From contig NZ_QHLX01000001.1 in NCBI RefSeq assembly GCF_004135675.1, positions 479,796 to 543,795 on the forward strand: 64,000 nt of DNA, given 5' to 3'. Position 1 is the stretch's first letter, and every line of letters begins with the position of its first letter. The notes under the pieces are model-generated. The model did no database searches, was not told the DNA's origin, and saw only the letters and a program-made list of their open reading frames with translations. Source of the DNA: Marinitoga lauensis (GTDB lineage Bacteria; Thermotogota; Thermotogae; Petrotogales; Petrotogaceae). Below are positions 33,111 to 46,433 of the stretch, in pieces. The position numbers and the translations under genes are program-made.

Positions 33111-33140
33111 ATAAAAACCCCCAGTCAAAAATGACTGGGG
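33111..33140 (-). terminator. rRNA operon terminator
   Basis: On the minus strand CCCCAGTCA, loop TTTT, TGACTGGGG (a 9-bp perfect stem, 33119-33140), followed by TTTTTATTTT. It lies 9 bases beyond the 5S 3' end. Confidence 0.88.
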
Positions 33141-33148
33141 AATAAAAA

Positions 33149-33263
33149 GAGGGGCGCTACCTACTCTCGCATGGATTTCCCATACTACCATCGGCCCAGA
33201 TATGCTTAACGGTCGGGTTCGGCATGGATCCGCGTGTTTCCATATCTGGTATCTGCACCCCTC
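33149..33263 (-). rRNA. rrf: 5S ribosomal RNA
   Basis: About 115 bases with matching helix I ends: 5' GAGGGGTGC (minus strand from 33263) pairs with 3' GCGCCCCTC. The CGAAC of loop C (as GTTCG on the plus strand near 33215) and the conserved GGTAGCGCC end are present. It is the last gene of the operon. The end positions come from the helix pairing. Confidence 0.93.
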
Positions 33264-33296
33264 AAACTCATTCACATGTGCATAGTTACTTAATAA

Positions 33297-36209
<2,913 letters not shown>

Positions 36210-36239
36210 TTATCTTTCACTATGCACTTGTCAATGAGC

Positions 36240-36315
36240 TGGTGGAGTAGAGGGGACTTGAACCCCTAACCTTCTGCGTGCAAGGCAGACGCTCTCCCAA
36301 TTGAGCTACTACCCC
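36240..36315 (-). tRNA. tRNA-Ala (UGC)
   Basis: 76 bases with encoded CCA. The acceptor GGGGTAG pairs with CTACTCC (one G-T), D-arm AGCTCAATTGGGAGAGC, anticodon loop CTTGCAC (anticodon TGC) in stem TCTGC/GCAGA, and T-loop GTTCAAGTC. It is located in the 16S-23S spacer. A tRNA-Ile that often shares this spacer in bacteria is absent. Confidence 0.97.
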
Positions 36316-36329
36316 TACTCCTTCACTAC

Positions 36330-36344
36330 TGAACAGAGACACCC
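36330..36344 (-). other. 3' half of 16S rRNA processing stem
   Basis: The transcript here reads GGGTGTCTCTGTTCA, perfectly complementary over 15 bases to the leader sequence at 37942-37956 (TGAACAGAGACACCC in the transcript). Together they close the 16S precursor into a double-stranded stem of the kind cut by RNase III. Confidence 0.8.
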
Positions 36345-36357
36345 ATTTCTTCTCCTT

Positions 36358-37899
<1,542 letters not shown>

Positions 37900-37941
37900 A
37901 GATTTCGAGTTCGATCTCTTCACTCTCGTTTTACTTCCGCT

Positions 37942-37956
37942 GGGTGTCTCTGTTCA
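37942..37956 (-). other. 5' half of 16S rRNA processing stem
   Basis: The leader partner of the spacer sequence at 36330-36344; 15 contiguous base pairs. It lies ~43 bases upstream of the mature 16S 5' end and ~65 bases downstream of the likely transcription start. Confidence 0.8.
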
Positions 37957-38028
37957 CTTGTCAAGGAGCTTCATCCTTCCTTACTCTTCTTTTTCCTCCG
38001 CAGACCTCTTCGTCCGCGTCCGAGATAT

Positions 38029-38057
38029 ATCTTACCATCTTTCTGTCTATTTGTCAA
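38029..38057 (-). promoter_or_regulatory. rRNA operon promoter
   Basis: On the minus strand TTGACA (38057-38052), a 17-base spacer and TAAGAT (38034-38029), followed by a GC-rich start region. It is the only near-consensus promoter in the 200 bases upstream of 16S. Confidence 0.85.
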
Positions 38058-38105
38058 CTTACAGATTTGTAAAATTCGTTAATCATTTGTGAATCCATCA
38101 AAAAA

Positions 38106-38969
38106 CTATTCTAAAAGCCATTCTACTATATTTTTCATCAAAATTCTGTTATCACCATAATCATATCCATTATATAATTTATTTCCTGGTGCTCCCGTTC
38201 CATCATCTATTGGAGATGAATCTCCTATTGCAACAAACTTTCCTTTTCTATATTTACCAGCTATTATATATGGTCCCCATGTATCTCTATTATAATAAAT
38301 AATTCCTTCTATCCTTGTATTATCTATAATATATTCAGAAGTTCCTGCCCATGCACCTGTTTTTTTCACTCCTGCTGTAATTGGATGCTCTTTTATTTTT
38401 GTTATAGGAGATTCCGAATACTGCTTTTCCTTGAATCTAAACCCTAATTTTCCAACAAAATCATCCGAATATATATTCTTACTTTCAATTATATGAGTAC
38501 CTTTTAAATAACCATTAAATATTTCAACTGCATCCCAGCCATCATTATTTCTATCTGCACCTATATGATCGGCGATAAAAAATACATTCCCTCCATCTTC
38601 AATGTATTGAATTATTGCTTCCTGTTCTTCCTTTGTAAATGGTATGTTTGGCTCTGGAATTACATATACATCATATTTCTTTAATATATCATAACTTATA
38701 GGAAAATCATCATCCCTCTGATTACTTCCTGTTTCATCATTTCCCCATTCTTTTACTTCAGCCCCAAAATTTTTCAGGTCATTTGCAAAATCAGAAAATC
38801 CACCATGTATCGTCCAATCTGCGTTTCCTGCAGTTTGTGAATGTGCATTATCAAATAGTATTTTTTTATTTTTTAAAATCAAATCCTGTTGATTATTTTT
38901 TCTAATAATACACCCTGATAAAAGAAAAATCGCTATCAATATTACTACTACTATTAAATGTCTTTTCAT
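38106..38969 (-). CDS. Lipoprotein with class I glutamine amidotransferase-like (DUF4350-type) fold
   Basis: An intact 287-residue protein with signal peptide and lipobox LLSGC (Cys ~20), so probably membrane-anchored and extracytoplasmic. The mature part has KILFDNAHSQTAGNADWT, YDVYVIPEPNIPFTKEEQEAI, YIEDGGNVFFIADH and KFVAIGDSSPIDDGTG, the alternating strand/turn pattern of ThuA/DUF4350-like amidotransferase folds. Similar lipoproteins occur next to nuclease-like or surface proteins, but no enzymatic role is established. GGGAGG lies upstream of the ATG. It is the last gene of a minus-strand set of three, separated from the second by a terminator-like hairpin. Confidence 0.65.
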   Translation of the reverse strand: MKRHLIVVVILIAIFLLSGCIIRKNNQQDLILKNKKILFDNAHSQTAGNADWTIHGGFSDFANDLKNFGAEVKEWGNDETGSNQRDDDFPISYDILKKYDVYVIPEPNIPFTKEEQEAIIQYIEDGGNVFFIADHIGADRNNDGWDAVEIFNGYLKGTHIIESKNIYSDDFVGKLGFRFKEKQYSESPITKIKEHPITAGVKKTGAWAGTSEYIIDNTRIEGIIYYNRDTWGPYIIAGKYRKGKFVAIGDSSPIDDGTGAPGNKLYNGYDYGDNRILMKNIVEWLLE

Positions 38970-38987
38970 TTTTTACCTCCCGAATTT

Positions 38988-39017
38988 TCAAAAAAGAAAG
39001 CCCAAACGGGCTTTCTT
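38988..39017 (-). terminator. Terminator-like hairpin between two lipoprotein genes
   Basis: AAGAAAGCCC and GGGCTTTCTT (38994-39017) around a 4-base loop, with TTTTTT following on the minus strand. It lies 3 bases after the stop of the 39021-39752 gene and only 19 bases before the next start, so some read-through is likely. Confidence 0.75.
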
Positions 39018-39020
39018 AAA

Positions 39021-39752
39021 TTATTTCTCTGTTACAAAAGAAGAATCTCCAACATAAATTTTAAACCCATAATTATATCCAACTACCCCTTTTACCTCAT
39101 AAGTATTATTTTCTATAAGCGCTGGCATTAAAGAATATTTAACAACTTTTACGTCACTATTTCCATCATTGTTTAAATCAAAATCAAAATGTCCATAATT
39201 ATCTTTTCCTAAATACTTACCTTCAAATATAACCAAATTACCCAAATTATTCATTCCAGGCAAATTATCCATTGTTAAATAATCAGCTTTATCCCATGGA
39301 ATGTTTCCTTTTACTGTAGTTGCAACTTCTGAATCACTTTGTGCAATTGAAAATCTATATTCAAAATAGCCTTTGTTTTGATCTCTTTCTGTAAAGTAAG
39401 GTCTCCCTGTTGCATTAAACGTATCTTTAATCTCCAAATTAGTATTTACTTTAAAATATAATCCTGTTCCATCTGATGTTACACCATACACATATCCATA
39501 ATCAGAACCGTCATAAACAACTATTACATTTTTTAAATTTCTTAATGGAACAACATCTGGATCAGCTGTATCCCAACCAGCAGTACCGTTAATATAATTT
39601 TCTTTAATTTCACTTTTTACATCACCAACAGAATATTCATTCACTGAAATATTGTCATTTGCAGGTTCTTCAACTTTCTCTTTTGTCAAACATCCTGTTA
39701 ATAAAAATACTCCCATAAAAACTACCAGTAAAAATACCAATGTTTTTTTCAT
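39021..39752 (-). CDS. Lipoprotein of unknown function
   Basis: An intact 243-residue protein: signal peptide, lipobox LLTGC (Cys ~21), a short acidic linker, then a beta-rich region. Residues near 200 contain DLNNDGNSDVK, a Ca-binding-like aspartate-rich loop. The second half (NLGNLVIFEGKYLGKDNYGHFDFDL, YEVKGVVGYNYGFKIYV) looks like an OB-fold or similar small beta-barrel. I do not recognise the family. It is translated 30 bases after the barrel-protein gene and may be a periplasmic partner of it. Confidence 0.6.
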   Translation of the reverse strand: MKKTLVFLLVVFMGVFLLTGCLTKEKVEEPANDNISVNEYSVGDVKSEIKENYINGTAGWDTADPDVVPLRNLKNVIVVYDGSDYGYVYGVTSDGTGLYFKVNTNLEIKDTFNATGRPYFTERDQNKGYFEYRFSIAQSDSEVATTVKGNIPWDKADYLTMDNLPGMNNLGNLVIFEGKYLGKDNYGHFDFDLNNDGNSDVKVVKYSLMPALIENNTYEVKGVVGYNYGFKIYVGDSSFVTEK

Positions 39753-39782
39753 ACTAACCCCTCCTGAATTTAGATTTTAATA

Positions 39783-40925
39783 TTAAAATAATATTCTACT
39801 TAATGGCCTTTCGGTGATTACAAAATCAGTCCATGTGGTAAAACTCATAACAAATTTTTGTTCTCCATTTGCCCTACCATTGATATCTTTCATTGCAAAG
39901 GTTAAATCAAAATTATCCCCAATTAATTTTGCTCCATAATTTGTAATATAATCTGTTAATATTCCATCATCTAAAGAATTCCCCTGGAAAAAAACTTCTA
40001 TTTTCCATGGTTTTGGTAAATAATATCCAAATCTTCCTTCAAACAACCATGTTTTATTTAATGGGCTATTTGTTGCTGAATCAACATCAAGATAATAAAG
40101 ATTTTCGTTATTTTTATCCATATTGTAATATATTAAACCTTTTAGATATACTGGATAATAATTTATTTTACCGCCAGCTACAAGTTTTGGATTTGGTAAT
40201 ATTTCTATTATCCCATCAAAATTTTGTGGAATTTCGGATAAACTTTCAACATTTGAATTTACAGCATACCCTACACTATAAAATAATTGTGTTATCAATT
40301 TTCTACTCCATCTTATTGAATTGTATCCTGCAAATGAAACTGATAATTTACTGTATTTATTATCCTGAGAAAGATAGAACATATATTTTGTATATCTTTT
40401 ATCAAGACCGAAATATGTGTAAATCGAACTATCTTCCAAGTTATAAGCTCCACCTATTTTTAAATCACCTATTGGTTTTATATAACCTCCAATTGCCATT
40501 TTCATAGGATCCAATGTATAATCTTTATCTCCTAAATCATCCCTGAAGCCTCCTAGCCTAAATGCATAATCACGTCTCATATCATATGGATAATCTCTAA
40601 ATTTAAATTTACCAAACATCAATAAAACATCATAGCCTATTTTATATTGCAAATAATAATAACGAGGGAGTTTAAAATTTAGAGTTTCATCATTTATATC
40701 AAGTGATAATACAGAAGAATTTAAGGTTACATAATCATTAAATCTCAACATCAAATTCTGAGTAATTCCAACATCAAAATAAGTTATAGGAAAAACATCA
40801 ACATAATTTTGTGAATCGTCAAGGTTCATCGTATAAATCCCCAATACCGAAAACTTGGTACCGCTAAAAGCTGCAAATGAAATTAGAACAATAAGCAAAA
40901 ATACCCCTAAAAATACTTTTTTCAT
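39783..40925 (-). CDS. Putative outer-membrane (toga) beta-barrel protein
   Basis: An intact 380-residue protein with a cleavable signal peptide (residues 1-20, ending AAFSG), then repeating short amphipathic strands rich in Tyr/aromatic residues separated by Asp/Asn turns. It ends in Phe (LSRILF), as outer-membrane barrels do. There are no helical membrane segments after the signal. Thermotogota have an outer toga that contains such barrels. The assignment rests on composition and the terminal Phe rather than a recognised family. It is first of three minus-strand genes, with GGGAGGT upstream. Confidence 0.55.
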   Translation of the reverse strand: MKKVFLGVFLLIVLISFAAFSGTKFSVLGIYTMNLDDSQNYVDVFPITYFDVGITQNLMLRFNDYVTLNSSVLSLDINDETLNFKLPRYYYLQYKIGYDVLLMFGKFKFRDYPYDMRRDYAFRLGGFRDDLGDKDYTLDPMKMAIGGYIKPIGDLKIGGAYNLEDSSIYTYFGLDKRYTKYMFYLSQDNKYSKLSVSFAGYNSIRWSRKLITQLFYSVGYAVNSNVESLSEIPQNFDGIIEILPNPKLVAGGKINYYPVYLKGLIYYNMDKNNENLYYLDVDSATNSPLNKTWLFEGRFGYYLPKPWKIEVFFQGNSLDDGILTDYITNYGAKLIGDNFDLTFAMKDINGRANGEQKFVMSFTTWTDFVITERPLSRILF

Positions 40926-41034
40926 AATAATACCTCCCAGAATATTTGTTTAATAAAAATTTATGATATAATATAATGTTCGATAAGTTTAACATAACAT
41001 TATAACACAAAACATACGGAGGTGTAATGTTAAA

Positions 41035-41852
41035 ATGTATAAAAAACTCACTTTATTTATTATTATTTTAGTCCTATCTTTCCTCATCATGTCATGTTCT
41101 AAACAAACAACAAATAATCAAGATATTGAAAAAACTTATTATGTAAGTAGAGTAATCGATGGCGACACCCTAAAGGTATATTATAATGGTGATGAGGTTT
41201 CTGTAAGATTAATAGGCATTGATACTCCTGAAACTCACAGTGGCAATAAACCATTAGGAGAATTAGGAGATAAAGCTTATTGGTTTACAAGAAACAAAAT
41301 TTATACGGAAAATGAAAAAAAATCCTATGTTTACCTTGAATTTGATAATGATAAATATGGTAATTATGATCGCTTATTAGCTTACGTTTATTACAAAGGG
41401 AAAGATGGAAAAATTCATTTTCTCAATAAAGAAATAATGGAAAATGGCTATGCCAGACCTTTATTCTATTCTGACACATCAAAACACAAAGATGAATTTA
41501 TAGAAGCTTATAAGAAAGCTTTTGAAGAGAGAAAAGGAATTTTTCAATTTTATGATTCAAAAAATAGAATAATAGAAGATAAAAATTTAACAGATTCTGA
41601 TATTGGAAAGATTAGAAATGTAAAATTTAAAGTTTCAAATGTTTCAAGCTCTGGTTCTTTTTACCATGTATATTCTGAAAATGGAAATTTTTATATTAGT
41701 ATTAGAAGAGATGAATATAATGCTTTTTTGATAATTTAAATTTATATGATTTAAAAGGTAAAGAGATTATGATTTATGGTGAAGTATGGAAGGAAAATGG
41801 CAAATATGAAATTCTTGCAAGAGCGGCATTTGAATTTACCATTATAAATTAA
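41035..41852 (+). CDS. Thermonuclease-type (SNase) lipoprotein with C-terminal OB-like domain (one apparent frameshift)
   Basis: The signal peptide and lipobox IMSC (Cys ~21) predict a surface-anchored nuclease. The SNase fold is clear: RVIDGDTLKVYY, VRLIGIDTPET (catalytic Arg and Glu) and YDRLLAYVYY (second catalytic Arg), with the metal-binding Asp positions kept. After residue ~185 an additional beta-rich module (NVKFKVSNVSSSGSFYHVYS ... GEVWKENGKYEILARA) resembles a nucleic-acid-binding OB domain. One added T in the T6 run near 41727 extends the protein from 234 to 272 residues and completes this module. It may feed on extracellular DNA; that is inference. Transcribed divergently from the barrel gene. 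Confidence 0.85.
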
Positions 41853-41863
41853 ACACTAAAATT

Positions 41864-42115
41864 TATGGTCTCTCAGACTGTTGACAAAATAAAATAAGAA
41901 AAAATAATATGAGCGAATCCTTGAAAATTCCCGAAAAAATGTGAATGGAACCGGTCAATTTTGCACGGATGCAAAATTGAGCGAAACCGAACAAGGATGT
42001 GAGTTTGAACGACCGGTGGGAATGAACATTTTTGAGGAATAAGAATTTTCACCGGATGAGCGAATATTATTTGAGTATTTTATTTTGTACTTTGTCTACA
42101 AACTGAGAGACCATA
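41864..42115. repeat. ~250-bp nested palindromic element, unknown
   Basis: The ends are perfect 13-base inverted repeats TATGGTCTCTCAG (41864-41876) and CTGAGAGACCATA (42103-42115). Inside, successive arms also pair: ACAAAATAAAATA with TATTTTATTTTGT, GAAAATTC with GAATTTTC, AAAAATGT with ACATTTTT, and ACCGGTC with GACCGGT. The apex holds a further hairpin (AATTTTGCA, CGGA, TGCAAAATT) and ~32 single-stranded bases. No coding frame of note. It could be a MITE-like mobile palindrome or a structured RNA; it lies between the 3' ends of convergent genes. Confidence 0.7.
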
Positions 42116-42133
42116 AAATCTATGGTCTCTTTT
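42106..42133 (+). terminator. Terminator overlapping the end of the palindromic element
   Basis: AGAGACCATA (42106-42115), loop AAATC, TATGGTCTCT (42121-42130), followed by TTT. Its left arm is also the right end of the 252-bp palindrome, so the two structures exclude each other. Confidence 0.7.
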
Positions 42134-42136
42134 AAT

Positions 42137-44431
42137 TTATAGCAATGTTGTGTGGGGATTGAGGTAAAGGTACATTTTTTTGTTATGTTTTCTTATTATT
42201 TCATATATTTTTTCATGATTTATTTTTCCCTTTATTATTATTTGATATCTATATTGCCCTCTTAGTTTTGGTATTAGCGGCTCTGTTGGTTCCATTATTT
42301 CTGCTTCCAATTTTTCCTTTTTTAGTTTTTTATAAAAATCCTCTGCTTCTTTTAATGCTATTTCTGGCTTTGAATTTGAAAAAATTATCATTAATAAATC
42401 AGAATGTGGAGGGTAATTGAATTTTTTTCTATTATTCAATTCATATTCTACAACTTGATCATAATTATGTTCTTTTATAAACTCAAAAAAATTATTTTCA
42501 GATTTAAAGGTTTGAATTATTACTTTCCCTTTTTCTTTTCTTCCAGATCTTCCTGCAACTTGTATTAATAGAGATGCTGTATGTTCTTGAGACGTGTATT
42601 CTGGAAAATTTAAATACCTATCGCTATCAAGTATAACAACCAGTTTAATATCTTCAATATCCAGTCCTTTGGTTATCATTTTTGTCCCTACAATAATAGC
42701 AGAACCTTCTTTTTTTATTTCTTCAAAAGCTCTTTCCAGATCTTCATGTGTTTTTATTATTTCTCTATCCATTCTAATTATCTTTTGATTGGGGAAATAT
42801 TTTAGTAATTCATTAACAACTCTTTCTGTACCATATCCTCTTAACTGCAACTCAGGATTACCACATACAGGACATGCATTTGGAACTTTTTTTTCACTTC
42901 CACAATAATGACATTTTAATTTGTTTTCATATCTATGATAGGTATATGAGACGTCACAGTTTTCACACTTTAATACATTCCCACAATTAGTACATATTAA
43001 ATAATTGGCATACCCTTTTGTTGGAGAAAAAATTAAAACTTTTTCATTGTTTTTAAGTATTTTATTTATTTCTTCCAGAACTTTTTTTGTAAAAATCCAG
43101 CTTATTTTTTCCGCTTTTTTCATATCAATTATTTCAATATCAGGCATTTCAGTAAATACTCTTTCTTTTAATTCTAAAAGATTAATTTCTTTTTCATATG
43201 CTTTTTTCATTTCTCTTAATGTTGGCGTTGCAGAAGATAATATTAACTTTACTTCTTCTATTTCAGATCTTAAATAAGCCACCTCTACCGCATCATATGA
43301 AAGTTGGTCAAATTGATATAAAGATTGATCATGTTCTTCATCAATAATTATCATACCTATATCTTTTAAAGGAATCCATATTGCACTTCTTGTCCCGATA
43401 ATAATATCAATATTTCCATTAACTGCATCATACCAGGTTTTTATTCTTTTTATACTATTAATATTGGAATGATATACCCCTATGTTTTTATCAGGAAATC
43501 TTTTTTTTACCCTTGTTACTGATTGTGGAGTTAATGATATTTCTGGAAGAATTATCATGATTTTTTTATTTTTATTCAAATATTCTTCCATTACTTCAAA
43601 AAATATTTCTGTTTTTCCACTGCCTGTAACACCATATAATAAATCTACACTGCTACCTTTTTTTAATAATTTTTCTTTTACCTCTTTTTGAGCTTCTGTT
43701 AATTCAACAATAAATGGTTCTTCATTAATTTTAGACTCTTCTATTAAATCTACTATTCCCTTTTTTACCAATGTTTTTAAAACCGTTGATGATCTTGAAA
43801 TTATTTTTTTCTCATATAGCTCTTCTTCATATACATTCTCATCTTTTTCTAAAATATAATTAACAACTTTCATAGCACTTGCAGATAATCGTTCGTTTAA
43901 AATTTCTATAAAGTCTTTTTTTAATATTATTATTTTGTTATTTTCTTTTTTGGGTTTTACTATATGAACTGATAATTCCACAATATTGTTTTTTACCATT
44001 TCCTTTAAAACTTTATTAGCTTCTCTTTTTGTTTTAAAATGTTTATAGTATTCATTTAAAAATATCGGTTTATTAATATTGCTTAAAGTAGATTTTGGAA
44101 TTATTTTTATTTTTATTCTATCTGAAGAGGTTGGTGGAAACAAGAGTTTAGCAACTTCACTAAGAGGCATCAAAAATTTTTTGGAAGTTTTTTTAGCTAA
44201 TTCTATATGATTTTTATTTAATAATGGTTTTTCATCAATTACTAATTCTATTTCTTTAACTTCATAATCTTTTTTATTAGTTTCAGAAATTATTACCCCT
44301 AATTTTTGTTGATTTCTAAATTCAATTAGCACCCTCTGACCAGGTGCTAATTTTTCTTCATATGAATATGTGAAAGTATTATATGTATATGTCCCAAATA
44401 CTGCAATTTCATAATAATACATATAAATCAC
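42137..44431 (-). CDS. priA: Primosomal helicase PriA (N')
   Basis: An intact 764-residue replication-restart helicase. The N-terminal DNA-binding domain starts YYEIAVFGTY and has LAPGQRVLIEFRNQ. The helicase core shows Walker A GVTGSGKTEIF, DEEHDQSLYQ, SSATPTLREM, and motif V/VI MITKGLDIEDIKL and QVAGRSGRKEKG. Between them lie zinc-binding cysteines CTNCGNVLKCENC and CHYCGSEKK...CPVCG. The start at 44431 gives a short MIYMYYYEIAVF; the second Met at residue 4 is also possible. It overlaps the GH13 gene upstream by 4 bases, so it is co-transcribed with that gene, tmcAL and panD. Confidence 0.95.
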   Translation of the reverse strand: MIYMYYYEIAVFGTYTYNTFTYSYEEKLAPGQRVLIEFRNQQKLGVIISETNKKDYEVKEIELVIDEKPLLNKNHIELAKKTSKKFLMPLSEVAKLLFPPTSSDRIKIKIIPKSTLSNINKPIFLNEYYKHFKTKREANKVLKEMVKNNIVELSVHIVKPKKENNKIIILKKDFIEILNERLSASAMKVVNYILEKDENVYEEELYEKKIISRSSTVLKTLVKKGIVDLIEESKINEEPFIVELTEAQKEVKEKLLKKGSSVDLLYGVTGSGKTEIFFEVMEEYLNKNKKIMIILPEISLTPQSVTRVKKRFPDKNIGVYHSNINSIKRIKTWYDAVNGNIDIIIGTRSAIWIPLKDIGMIIIDEEHDQSLYQFDQLSYDAVEVAYLRSEIEEVKLILSSATPTLREMKKAYEKEINLLELKERVFTEMPDIEIIDMKKAEKISWIFTKKVLEEINKILKNNEKVLIFSPTKGYANYLICTNCGNVLKCENCDVSYTYHRYENKLKCHYCGSEKKVPNACPVCGNPELQLRGYGTERVVNELLKYFPNQKIIRMDREIIKTHEDLERAFEEIKKEGSAIIVGTKMITKGLDIEDIKLVVILDSDRYLNFPEYTSQEHTASLLIQVAGRSGRKEKGKVIIQTFKSENNFFEFIKEHNYDQVVEYELNNRKKFNYPPHSDLLMIIFSNSKPEIALKEAEDFYKKLKKEKLEAEIMEPTEPLIPKLRGQYRYQIIIKGKINHEKIYEIIRKHNKKMYLYLNPHTTLL

Positions 44432-46422
44432 TGCCTTACTAAAATTTTAATGCTTAATCCAGATATTTTATCTATTGAGTTAATTTCTTTCCCTGTAAAA
44501 TAATCCATATATTTACCTTTTAATTCCATATTTAACTTCACAGGTATTTTTCTTGAATTTGTTATTACTATAATTTCGTCATTATCAGTATACCTTTTAT
44601 ACACCAATGCACCTAATTTTGTTTTTAAAACTTCATATTCACCATATTTTAATGCATTATGATTTTTTCTTAATTTTATTAATTTTTTGTAGTAATTATA
44701 TATGTCCATATTCCAGAACTCTTTATCCCATGGAAATGGCTTTCTACACCATGGATCCTTACCTCCTGTCATTCCTATTTCATCGCCATAATATATAACA
44801 GGAGCTCCAACAAAGGTCATTTGAATTCCAACAGCTATTTTTAGCCTATTTATATCCTCATTTAGTTCAGTAAATATTCTTGTAGTATCATGACTATCAA
44901 GCATATTCCATAATGAATTTAATATCTGTGGGGATACTTTTCTAAATACAAATTAGTATTTCTCACAAAGTTTGAAGCATTTCCACCTTTTACATAGCCA
45001 AGGGTTGCATCTCTAAAAAGATAGTTCATAACAGTATCAAATGCCGGATATTCAAAATATTTAGAAGAATCTTTCCAATATTCACCACTAATTATCGCTT
45101 CATTATTAATACCTTTTACCAAAGGATAAAAGAATTTATCCCAAAATGATTCTTTAACCTGATCCGCAGCATCCAAACGCCATCCATCAATTCCGTATTC
45201 CATCCATTTACCTATGACTTTTGTAATATATGCTTTAACTTCCGTATTATCAAGGTTTAATTTTGGAAGATCTGCATATCCCCACCAGGACAAATAACTA
45301 TCAGCTGATTTTGTTACAGGAAATTTTTTTATAAAATACCAATTTAAATATTTTGATTTTTTTTGATTTCTAAAAATATCCTGCATTGCGAAAAATTCAT
45401 CTCCCGAATGATTAAAAACTCCATCTAAAATAACTTTTATTTTATTATCTTTTAATGCTTTTATCAGCCTTTCAAACACTTTATCATTACCAAAATGCGG
45501 ATCTATTTTTAAATAATCTTTTGTATCGTATTTATGACTTGAAAGTGACTCAAATATAGGATTAAAATAAATTGCTTCTATTCCCAGATCATTTAAATAA
45601 TCTATTGATTTTATAACTCCTTCAAGATCCCCTCCATAAAAACCATTTGATCCCAAAGAAGATGATGTATACGGTCCATACCAATCATATGTATATTTAG
45701 GATCATTGTTTTTATCACCATTTTTAAATCTTTCTGGAAAAATTTGATAATATATTGCACCTTTAGACCATTCTGGAACATTTAAATAATTTATGATAGG
45801 TTTATCAAAATTAAATTCAAAATAGCTTTTTTCCGGATATTCTAAAGATACATTACCATCTTTTATTAAAAATTTATAATTTAGCACATTTGCAGGAGTT
45901 TTTAAATGAAATCTGTATAATTCATTATTCTCATATGTAATCTTTTCTTTTTTAAAACTTTTGCATTTCCAATAAAAATAACATCCTGAACGTCATTTTT
46001 TTGTACTTCCAGTAATAAGTATATCTCCCCTGGTTTAACTGGATTAATATATTCTCTTTCTTTTTATGATTTATTAATCCTATTTTACCATCACCAGGAG
46101 ATGGAATATACATTTCTTCTTTTTTTACAACTAATAAAGAATAGATTTTCCCCTTATAATACACTGTATTTAAATTTTTATAATCCAAAATTTCTTTATT
46201 ATCAACTAAAAATAAATATTTATATTGTCCTTCTTCCAAATCAAAAACTTTTTTCCATAATCCTGTATTAGTTTTCTCCATTTGTTCTGGAATATTGTTT
46301 GTAAAATCTCCTATTATAGATACTTCTGATGCACTTTGAGTATAATAAATAATTATTTTTTTAGAAAAAGAAAATATAGATATAAATATAAATATAAATA
46401 TAATTAACAATATTTTTTTCAT
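44428..46422 (-). CDS. Secreted GH13 amylase/neopullulanase-like enzyme (three apparent frameshifts)
   Basis: A 665-residue protein after correction. A strongly hydrophobic signal peptide (residues 1-20) is followed by a CBM48/E-set-like domain (VSIIGDFTN, LWKKVFDLEEGQYKYLFLVD). The GH13 barrel follows: AIYYQIFPERFKNGD, DGVFNHSGDEF, the nucleophile in DGWRLDAADQVK, acid/base ISGEYWKD and LDSHDTTR. These match cyclomaltodextrinase/neopullulanase-type enzymes acting on maltodextrins outside the cytoplasm. Breaks near 44928, 45953 and 46070 are repaired by one base each. The start is the ATG at 46422 with AAAGGG upstream. The signal peptide is encoded by a short ATAAAT-type tandem repeat. Confidence 0.85.
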
Positions 46423-46433
46423 TATAATCCCTT

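Noticed and set aside
46376..46405. ATAAAT tandem repeat as a possible phase-variation tract
   Set aside because: The repeat unit is six bases, so changes keep the frame, and it encodes only the hydrophobic core of a signal peptide. Slippage would not switch the gene.
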